Shown piece after piece: positions 37,419 to 48,738 of a stretch of DNA of 64,000 nucleotides (positions are counted from its first letter, which is position 1; each line of letters begins with the position of its first letter). The position numbers were made by a program, and so were the translations under genes. The stretch covers positions 10,690,501-10,754,500 of the forward strand of contig NC_069669.1 of NCBI RefSeq assembly GCF_027244095.1, given 5' to 3'. Below the pieces are notes generated by a model. The model did no database searches and had not been told where the DNA came from. It was given only the letters and a program-made list of their open reading frames with translations. This DNA comes from Hemicordylus capensis. Taxonomy: Eukaryota; Chordata; Lepidosauria; Squamata; Cordylidae.

Positions 37419-40400
37419 TGTGTGTGTGTGTATCAGCAAGGGGCCCATTTTAAAATTTTGTCTCTTGGCCCACTCCAGCCTTGTTACACTCCTGTTTTGC
37501 GTAGACTACACTTCTAGGAAAGTTCAATACATTAAATGCATGCAATCACATTTTTTAGTAAATGTGCTTGCAAGAGGGAAGTAAAAACAGTTTGACATTT
37601 GTAGGATTTCAAATTCCAATGTTATTCATTTTATTGTGTATTGTATAATGAATTTGAATCATAGTAACTTTGAATCTGAGGAAGATCGGCTTCTCTTGGG
37701 CATGATGTCATTTTTGAATTATTGTTCTTCTGATTATTGAGTGTTAAAAATCTGTTGAGAACAATAACAGTTAAATATGATGATTAATTCAGAATATCTG
37801 CTAAGCTCCCACTCAAAAAAGTATTTAAACCTATCCCCAGCATACTCCAGTGTAAAATGTAATGCACGCAGCTAATTTAAGTGGTATGAGTGTTCATATC
37901 AGGATGTATGATATTCAGAGTTTCTTCAAAAAACTACATTTTAAAAAACATTTTCACCAGCAGCAGCGGATGGAGACTGGTTCAGGGTAGAAAACTGACA
38001 AAACGACAGGACCAAGGCTAGCTCCTAGGCAGAATCAGGACCTGGACAGCTCCCATAAATTGTGGGCAGCTCCAATACATTTAATTTATTTATTGTTAAA
38101 TTTTTATACTGCCTTTCATTTAAAAAAAAATCTGAAGGTGGTTTACAAAACATTAAAGCAATATAAAATGATGGGAGTTGTAATTCAACTGCATCAGGAA
38201 AGCCAAATTCGCTCACCATCAGGGGATAGGCGGATGTTGCTTCAGCAGAGATCTGGTCCCAACTGAGCCTGCAAACAACTCTGCTTTATTCCTTTATATG
38301 TCACCCCTCCAGTAAAATGCTAATCAAGGTGGCTCACAACAGTAAAAGTAATATAAAATTTAAAACAACAAAATAAGCAAAACGCAGCCTAGAATAAAAT
38401 CAATTAAAACAAACCGAAATGAAAATAAAAACCCATTAAAAACAAAACAAAATAAGAGTCCATCCATTTATAATTAAAAGATTTTAAATGCCTCTCTAAA
38501 CAGATGGGTTTTGAGTTCTTTTTTATAAAAAATTCTAAGGGAGGGAACATTGCGAAGTTCTCTTGGGAGGGCATTCCATAGCCAGGGGGCCACAAACGTG
38601 AGGGCCCTGCCTCTTGTCCCTGCCAACCTAATCTCAGTTAGTGGTGGGGCCGAGTAGGACTCAAGATGATGATGCTCTCTAGCTCCTGTCTCTAGCTCCG
38701 CCCCGCTGCCAGAGTTACCAGAACATTAGGGGGCAGCATCTATCCCATAGGTGCTGACTCTGAGGCTGGGTAGCTTCCCCCCAAGACAGACTGGTCCTTC
38801 GATGGCTCCTCCAAATCCAAGGAGGAAGGCAAAGGTGCCTTCCTTGGTGGAAAGGGTAGATCCTATGCAGCCAGATCTTCCAGCCCCAACACATCCCCAA
38901 ACTGTCTGTGTCCTCCCTCAACTGATGGGCTTCCAGACCAGGGCCCAGTTAGCAATCCTGCAGCTACAGGAGTGAACAGAAACCACTTGGTAGGGAAAAA
39001 AAGAAATGGGCAAGGAGGGAACTACTAAGTAAAGGACCAGCTGCAGTGGAAAATGGGACCAATACTGACTGAATGGGACCTTGGAGGGCTACAGGCCACC
39101 TCCAGCCTCAAAGGCAGGATGCCTCTGAGTACCAGTTGCGGGGGAGTAACAGCAGGAGAGAGGACATGCCCTCAACTTCTGCCTGTGGCTTCTAGCGGCA
39201 TCTGGTGGGCCACTGTGCGAAACAGGATGTTGGACTAGATGGGCCTTCTTGGGCCTGATCTAGCAGGGCTGTTCTTATGTTCTCATTCCAAGGAAACACA
39301 CACACACAGAGTAGGCTCTATGGGCATTGTTGCACGTGTTGTGGAGAATTGTATAGAACTTTGTGCCACTGATTTGATTCTGCTTCCAGCTTCCAGCTTT
39401 AGTAAATGAGCCAACCATCGGGGGGGTGGGGGTGGGGGTTGAATGCTCATGGTGATTTTAGACAAGGTCTTGCACCCCTAGAGATTGCAAAGAGGTGATA
39501 GTATGGCATGACTTTCAGTGGGTTATCTTGCTTTTTTCTTCCTGACTGGCATCGAGCCTGCAGCAGCCACATTTTCAATGATGTTTTAAAAGGTTTTGAA
39601 GGTGTTTTTTTTAAAAGCACACAAAAACTATTATAAAGCTCCATTGATGTCATCCGAGGAATGGAAATGAAAATGGGCAGGGATGTCCTCCAAAGATTAC
39701 TCCATGGAGAGAGTACCACCATTTGTTCGTTGTTACCCCAACCCTGACCCTTTTGCTCGGTGCAGAAATGATGGCAATTTTACCCTAATGGTTTGGTGGT
39801 AGGGAAAAGAAGTGGGTGAGAACACACAGAAAGCTGTAAGTGTAACAATGCAATCACCCATCTAGTAGGGGAGCAGATATTGCCCAGAATCACTCTGAAC
39901 GCTCATCCCCTGAGATGGTTCCAGTGGCCAGGATCTGTGGACCATTTCACTCCATTTTACCCAATAGAGTATTGTGTAAGAGCCCTGCTTTAACTGCTTT
40001 GCATTTGTTCACACGCAACTCACAACTGCAGTCTGTACTTCAAGAGTTAATTTCATAATTATTTCTGGTCTCAGCTGGTTCAACGGAATGTAGAAAGGAA
40101 GCAATAAAATGCCATCAGATTTCAAGTGTGCCACAGTCTGAAGGAAGCAGCTGAATGTATGTTTCCTAAGGCTAAGAAAGAAGGATTAACCACTCCCAAG
40201 CTGTTTCCTTACCTTCAAGGGATGCCTTCTGTCAGCTTACTAGAGGCTGAGAGACAAGCCATTGTGAAGCCAACTCCAACTAATCTTGAGCTGTCCTGGA
40301 GCAACCGTTGCCACTCTGATAACACAGCCAAGGATGGATTGATCTGTGCATATCTCTTTAACAATTTCAGGGCCCAGAGACTGAATCCCCATGAAATCCA

Positions 40401-43400
40401 AAATTCGCTCGCTGGATTAGCTGCTTCCATTGTCAACCTGTTTTCTGGGGTTGTTACGGCTTATCGTTGCTTTGGGAGCAGGTTGGCCGAGATCCAAATA
40501 TCCTAACCCCAGTGTGGCCCACTAACCGGCTCTTGCCCATGATCTTTTTTCCAGACGTTCGACTCGGTCAGCTGCAATGACAGCGAAGAACTGGAGCAGC
40601 TGCAGCTAGAAATGACAGACCTGCGCCAAGAAGTCCGGAGGCTAAAGGTGAGGATCTATTGGTCGGGCTTGTTAGGTCTGAAGCATACTGGTATCTGCCA
40701 GCCAAGAGCCCTGGAGCTGAAGCCGGGGTCCCGTGCATGCGTCGGGACTCTCTCCGGATGCCCAGCGGGGCGGGGCACTTACCTGACTGGGCAGCGAGCA
40801 GATCAGTGGCCGGAGGTTGCCCAGCTGTGCACGAAGCCAACGGCAACCATACTGGGAGGTGGGGCAGGGGGAGGAAGCTGAGACGACGGCCATCCTTGAC
40901 TGGGCCAGAATGGCTTGACAAGCCATTGCCTGGGTGCCACCTGGAGCTAGCGGGTCTCTCCCATCATCCCCTGGGGGGTGATGCAGGGAGAGGAAATGGA
41001 GTCCTGTAAGGCGGCCCCTTTAAGGGCTAACAGGCGGAATACAGGAGGGCGGGGATGGAAGCTAGGGGAGGGGCTAAAAGGGGTGGTGGCTGACCCTGTG
41101 GACATACATAATGGGCTTGAAGCCAGTGATGAGGAAGCCAATGGAGGGTGGCTGCCTGTATGGGCTCCTGGGGAGGAGCAAAGGATTCCCTCTCCCTGGC
41201 AGATGGAGGAGGAAGAGAGGGTGCTTAGAACCTGCTCTGCATCCTTCTGAGGCCTCTCTGCCCAGTGGTTGTGAGGCTGGGAAAGAGGAAATGCCACAAT
41301 ATGCAAGTGGTATATGGTGATGACAATAAGGATATACTTGATTGGATTGCTCCTAGTTGCCTGTAATATAGACCAGTGGCATTGTGACATTGGTGGCGGC
41401 CAGTGTCCAAGTTGGTTGCCACTCCTGCTGCCACACTCGCCCACTGCCCTCAGCAGCCCCGTCCACAGCATGGTATAATGACATCACAGCCATCATGGCT
41501 GTGATGTCATTATGTTATAGTGTCATTATGTTATAATGACATCACAGATGTATTATTTATTTTTCTATGTAAACCACTTTGAGAACTTTGGTTGAAGAGC
41601 GGTATATAAAAATTTGTCATCGTAGTAGTAGCAGCAGCAGTGAAGTTACGTAGCCACACACGCAGGATAGGGCTCTGTGAAAAGGATTTCCTGACTGGGT
41701 GATGTGATGACATTTTAATCCTTTTCTTAGTCTCTTTTGAAGGAGGTGGAGAGCAACAAGAACTCCATGGAAGACGAGCTCCAGAGATTGAATCAGGTCA
41801 GCAAAGAGGTTGGGTAGCTGAAAAGGTTCTTGTGTTGTGCAAGTAACAAACGAATCAGTTATGTGGGTAATTTGTTTTTGGAGGAGCTGCAAAAAGATAT
41901 CTCTAAACTGGGGGCGAAAATGGCAAATGCGGTTCAATGTAAGCAAGTGTAAAGTGATGCACACTGGGGCAAAAACCACCAACTTCACATATACGCTAAT
42001 GGGATATGAGCTGAGCATGGCCTTGAACAAAATAACATGAATGTTCCTTGATGGCTGGAAATCTTACTCCCCTGCCTTTGGAAGGAGATACCCTTCAGCT
42101 AGGGGGAGGGTCCGAAAATAAAGCTGCTTCCTACCTTCCTAATAAACAGAATAAAATAACAAATGGCGGGCAAGCTAATGGATTGGTTGGTTGGTTCTCA
42201 CCTGGCAGTCACGGCTCCTTCTCTTCCCCCCACCCCATCCCAGAAGGCACTGGGCTTCCTCTCTGAGAACCGGTCTCTGCATAACAAGCTCCAGGTAGCA
42301 GAGGTGTCCCAGCGGCAAGCGCACAGCGCGGAGCAAGACTACGAGGAAGTGATCCATTTGCTGGAGGCTGAAATTGCTGAGCTGAAAACGCAGCTCGTCG
42401 GGAAGAAAAGCAAGCAAGCTTCAGAAGCAGAGGTCAGACTGCACGAAGAGAGGAGACGGCTGGAAATGAATTTTGGGTGGGAAGTGGGGGTGGCCACTGT
42501 TCCCTCTAAGGAGTGCACATGTGTGCATGCTCACATTTTTTTAAAAAAATGTCCACTCAGTTAATTTTAGATCCCACTCAGATTGAATCAGAATCTCCAG
42601 GTAGGGCGAGGAAAGGCTCCTGCCTGAATCCTTGGAGGGCTGCTGCCAGTCAGTGTAGATCAGGGGGTTCCCAACCAGTGATGTTGCTGAAGGAGTGGGG
42701 AGTGGTACTTCAGCAACATCTGGAGGGCCACAGGTAATATGGAGCTAGATGGACCAAGAGTCTGAGTCAGTATAAAGCAGTTTCCAGTGTTCCTTTAGAG
42801 ATCTCAGAATTCAAGCTTCGGAATGCAGGATGCTGATATTCCGGCTTTTGTGCATGCCCATGTGTGCACATTTGAGTAATATGTGCTTCTAGTTCTAACC
42901 ACCCCCCACGCCGCCGCCACCCCCCAAAAAAAATTCCAGAGTACCTGTCATTCAAGTCTCAAATGGCTTTGCTCTTCAGTAGCCAAGGCCCAGTCCATCT
43001 TCTAGGGGTGAGAGAAATGGCGTTGTTATTCCTCCAGTTTGCTCTGCCCCAGTTTCTGCTCCTTTTGACATCCCATGTAACTAGGAGAATATTTAAAATT
43101 AATTCCCTGTGGGACATACACAGTTTGCTGCAGGTGTGTGGCACCTTGAGGAAGGGGGTCCCAACCCATCCTCTGAGGTGGGGCGTAGAGTCTTTCAGGC
43201 CAGCTAACCTTACCCCCCACTTCCTACTTTGGGAAGGTCTTCCATTTTCTTCAGGCCTCTCTTGATCAGCTCTCTTTCTGTTTTTCTCTCCCTCCAAACC
43301 AGAGTGACATCCTAGAGTTGAAAAAGCACTTGTCCCTGGTTGATGGCCAGTTGAGGAAATCGGAGGTCACGCGGAAGCGGCTGGAGATCTGCAACCGGAA

Positions 43401-46400
43401 ACTGCTGCTGTTTGTGCAGGTGATGGCTACAAAGGAGGCAGCTGTTTCTTGATGGCTGCCTGGTCCATTTGATGACAAACACGGAGCCATGGAATGGGTT
43501 GTTATCAGACTCTCACCCCATTCACATGACCATGTTTACCTGGGTACAGCTTCTGACCTGGGTATGCATGGTTGTGTGAATGTGTGAATGTGTGTGTGTG
43601 TGTGTATACACACACACACACACACACCCATTCACACAACCATGCATACCCAGGGCAGAGGCTGCACCCAAGTATACATCACCATGTGAATGGGGTGTCT
43701 GAAATGGGTAGGAGCAAAGAATATTCTGGCCTAGCTTTGCTGGGTGAGAGTTATCACCAGTGTTCTCTGTAACAGGGATTCCCAGATGTTGTTGGCTACA
43801 ATTCCCATCTTCCCCAGCCAAAGGCGATTGCAGCTGGGGATGATAGGAGTTGTTGTCAACAATATCTGAGAATCCCTGTTACAGGGATCTCTGGTTATCA
43901 CCTTTTGTTTAAAGGGCATATCTACACTATAGGCCAGCGGCTGTTGTGGCTGGGGGTGATGGGTTTTGTAGTCCAAAAACACTGGGGACCCAAGTTTGAG
44001 AACCTCTGTTACAGACTTAATCAGGTCCATTAAGCATTCCCTCTCTCCAAGGAACCCTGAAGTTCTTTGTAGGGGAGCTACGAGAAGATCTCCCACTCAC
44101 CCATCCTCACCCCTCTTACAGAACATCAGTTGCCAGGGAGAACTCTGATTTCTCCAACAGAGAATTCTCAGCAACCTCAGAAGGCTGTGACCTTCAGGGT
44201 TCTTTCAAAGAAGTCCTGGCAGTTCGAATGATTAAAAAAATGAAACAAGGCCATAGTGTAGATATGTATGTCATAGGAACATAGGCACACAAGAAGCTGC
44301 CTTCGACTGAGTCAGACTCTTTGTCCATCTAGCTCAGTATTGCCTACACAGGCTGGCAGTAGCTTCTCCAAAGTTACAGGCAGGAGTCTCTCTCTCTCTC
44401 AGCCCTATTTGGAGATGCTGCCGGGAAGGGAACTTGGAACCTACAGATACTCTTCCCAGAGTGGCTCCATCCCCTAAAAGGAATATCTTACAGTGCTCAC
44501 ACATGTAGTCTCCCTTTCAAATGCAAACCAAGGCAGTCCCTGCTTAGCAAAGGGGACAATTCATGCTTGCTCCCACCGGACCAGCTCTCCTTCCATATAT
44601 CCTAAAGCAGGGATTCCCAGCCTTGGGTCCCTATATGTGGTTGGGCTTCAACTCCCTTTCGTCCCCAGCCACAATCACCAAAGGTCTTACTCTCCATCTT
44701 TATACGGTGGCAGAGAGCAGCTGTTCTCTTCCACGTGTGTCCAAAGGGACATCTCTCCAAGCCTCCATTCCAGGGGTTTCTCTTTCTGCTCAAGGGAAAA
44801 CCATCCTTCCTCCGAGGAGCGGAGTCTGTGTTGTACAGAAGGGACCATCCCGCTGTGAGCCTGGATGCTGCAGAGATCTGTGTTGGTGGATCCTGATCAG
44901 CTGAACATTTTGCAGGCTCCGGTGACACAGCATTCTCTGAAGCCTAGACCTTCAGAGCTCCTTTTCAGATGCTTTTGCTGAATCTTCTGCCAGGCCCAGC
45001 CTTGCTGTAACCCTTTGCTTTCAGCTGCACCAATCCGATAGAGAATGAAGGTAGCAAAAGGATCAGTATCCTGGCCCACCAAGCGGACTTTGAAAGCCAT
45101 CCCAGGAGAGATTTTTCTAGTGGTCATGTCTCCCACCCCACCACCCCCACCACACACACACCCCTTGAATATTCACCACAGCCGGATTGTAGCATTGGTC
45201 TTTAAAATCTACATGATTGTTTCAATCAAGCTTTCGTGGATTTGCACAGGCCTATGGATTGTGGCAGGTTTTTCGTGGGATTAGTGTCAAGAACGGTTAA
45301 CTCGGAAAGGGAAAATCTGATTAGTGTCACCCCCTTCGATCCGATTGAGGAGATAATTGATTGGCCTGGGTGGGTGGGTGGGAGTAGGGGCTGTGCCAGG
45401 ATGGGCTGGATCCCCAACCCCTCAGCTTGCTGCCTCCCCCCACTTACCAAGTGGTGGTAGATGGGTGGGTGGAAGCACCCCCCCACACCCTTAGAGGGTG
45501 AGAAGAAGTGGAGCTGCTGTTGGCAGTAACTGCCCCCCAAAGACCCTTGTGCCTTTGCAAGGATTTTTAGGAGAAATCCCCTTGGCCAGGGGAGAGTGGA
45601 AGAAAGGATGGAGCCATAGCTCAGGGGTAGAATGTCTGCTTTGCATGCAGAAGGTCCCAGGTTCAATCCCTGGCAGCATCTCAAAGGGACATAGGGAGCT
45701 GCCATATCCTGAGTCAGACCGTTGGTCCATCACACTCAGGATTGTCTACCCAGACTGGCAGCTGCATCTCCAAGGTTGCAGGCAGGAGTCTCTCATCTCA
45801 GCCCTGTCTTGGAGATGCTGCCAGGGAGGGAACTTGAAGCCTTCTGCATAGGCCAATAGGAACATTCTCCAGGTCCTGTGATGATGCAGATGCAGAAGCC
45901 TCTCCGGGATGGTTCTCATTGGCTGATGGGGGTGCCCAGTGGTGAAGGCAGTCATGGCACAAGCCTGTCAGCTGACCCACACCCCTGTTGTTGCCCCTGC
46001 CAAGGATCTGGCCAGGTGAGCAGGCCGTGAGCCCTCAGGTCTGTGCCTGACGGGGTCCACCCATGACGCCAGTCCTGTCGGTGCTCTGACAACTCTGGAC
46101 CTTTCCCATCCTGTAACGCGGGCCCTTTTCCATTTCTGTTTTCATGCAGAATGCCCATAAACTTCTGAGCACATCCTGCACATTATCGGATGAGAAGAGG
46201 TGAGGAGGATTCTGGGGCATCAGCATTTCTGTAGCCCTTCTGGAGTGTCTCGGTTCGTTTTCCGGTCTATTTATTAACTGCTCTTCTGCTGAAGCTCTCA
46301 GAGTAACATACAACAAAAGGCAGTTTTAAAAATACCCACCCTGAACATAAGATCAGCACCAGCAACAGTCACTGGAGGTCCTGTGCTGGGGCTGGATAGG

Positions 46401-48699
46401 GCCAATTACTCTCCCCCTGCTAAATAAAAGAGAATCACCACGTTAAAAAGGTGCCACTTTGCCCAGTTAGCCCCTGGTGGTCACTAGGATAAGAGGTGCA
46501 AACAGACAGATTTATGTGGGAGGGGACAATCCCACATCCCAAGCCATTTAGGGATCTAAAGGGTAAAACCATCACTTTGAATTGTACTCAGAAACAAACC
46601 CAGAGACAGTGTTGTGGTTTCAGAAGTGGCAGGTTCCTTTCCAGATGCACAGTCCCAGTTGATCAGCGGACAACTCTGCTTTGCATCAGTTGTCATGTCC
46701 AAGCAGTCTTCAAAGGTTGTCCCACATGTGATGCCTTGCAGTAGTTCAAACAAGATGTTACCCATGTGAGAGTAACTGCAGCCCATTTGTCTCATTTCAC
46801 AGGGATTATCTCAGGAATTTCACATAGGTCTGATTCAGATCTTTGTTATGGTCACTGGTCATCTCAGTCAAAATGTTTCACGAAGCTTATTTCAGTAATT
46901 CCACACAGGTTGTCTCAGTCTCTGTAAAGTGGGCCAATATTACCCCGGTATTGCAGACAGAGGGCCTTGCTTAAAACCATCTAGTAAAGTTGTGGCTGAG
47001 GTGAGATTGGAACCGGGGACTTCTTGGCGCTCAGACAATCCATTTTTCCTTGCAAGAGTCGACGTGCAAGCAGAGGAGGATAAAACAGGGCTGGCCGCCG
47101 AAGCCTCTCTTCCCTCTTCCGAGCTTGCGGACTTGTTGATAGCGGAGGCGCAAGAACTCTTGGAGCCCGCCATGTTGTCTAACCCTGCAAAGGACGGTGA
47201 GTTGCTTCAAGTTGCCTTACACAGAGGAGGCAGTGGAAGTTCATGATAAGCGAACAGTCCAGAGGAAGCAGGTCTGTTCTCTTTCAGAGGCCGAGCCTCT
47301 TTTCATATTCAGCCATGGGCATTTCTGTACCCTGGTCTTCTCAGAGCTTGCATGCATGGATTAACTCCAGCGAATCAGCTGTGGTGGCACAGCAGGGAAG
47401 CAGCTTGCCTAGGGAGCAAGAGGCTGTTAGTTCCAATCCTCGGCAGTGTGCTTCCCAGACTTTGCCTAAGGTCAAGTGTGCCGTCAAGTCCATTTTGACT
47501 CCTGGTGCCCACAGAGCCCTGTGGCTGCCTTTGGTAGAATACAGGAGGGGTTGACCATTGCCTCCTCCCGTGCAGTATGAGATGATGCCTTTCACCATCT
47601 TCCTATATCGCTGCTGCCCGATATAGGTGTTTCCCATAGTCTGGGAGACATATCAGCGGGGATTCGAACTGGCAACTTTCTGCTTTTTAGTCAAGCATTT
47701 CCCCACTGTGCCACTTAAGGAGGTGCAGACTTTGCCCAGTAAATATATATTTGTAGCCACTGATATCGGGCAGCAGCGATATAGGATGATGCTGAAAGGC
47801 ATCATCTCATACTGCGCGGGAGGAGGCAATGGTCAACCCCTCCTGTATTCTCAGAGGTGCACCAAGGTAATTTTGGAGCCTGGGCCTAAAGGCCTTTGGA
47901 GGGCCCCCACTGCAAGTTAAGCATCATTTTTTAATACGTAGGTTTTGGGGGGAACAAACCACACCACCCAGGACAGATTAAAGAGGGTTTGGGGGGCCCC
48001 AGGGGGTGTGGAGGCTCTGGATTTTGGCCCCCAAGTCCAGGGGTAAGAGTACCTCTGTGTATTGTACCAAAGACAACTAGAGTGCTCTGTGGTCTCCAAG
48101 AGAGGACACCAACTGGACGCCACGCTTTATTTTTATATTGGGCAGCAGTGATATAGGAAGGGGCAGGAGGCGGGTGTTCACTTCAGTGGCAATGGCAAAA
48201 GGCATCTTACTGTGCAGTGGTCAACCCCTCCTGTATTCTACCACAAAACCCACATAGCCCTGTGGTTGCCAGGAGTCGGCACCGACTCGACAGCACAACC
48301 TTTCCTTTCCCTAATCCCGGACAGCCTTTACATCAAGATGCCCTGTCCAAGGTGCTGAAGTTCCAGGCCTGCCTAACAGCAGGTCTGCCCCAACTATCTC
48401 TTGAGCATGCCAGAGGAAAAGTAAGACATAAATCTAACAAATGAACACACCTATCTTCTGTGTAGTGGTTAGCTTGAGCACTGGTACACTGAAGAGGACC
48501 CGATGTACAAAAGGACCCAACAAGAACCCACCACCTTATAACAGTCTACAAACTTAAATTTTAAAAATATGCATGGAGCATTAAAAACTATATAATTTAT
48601 AATTGGTGGGAGTACACAATACCGCCAAATAAATGTTTAATAAACACTCTCTTCTAACACAATTCAAACTTTCTCTATAAAGGATAATACACAATCTGA

Positions 48700-48738
<39 letters not shown>

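Noticed and set aside
40126-40506. 126-codon ORF before exon 15
   Set aside because: Its frame and boundaries do not fit the phase-0 junction between exons 14 and 15, and it shows no family motif.
40947-41471. 174-codon ORF on the minus strand
   Set aside because: Low-complexity Ser/Pro/His sequence inside an intron with no supporting signals.
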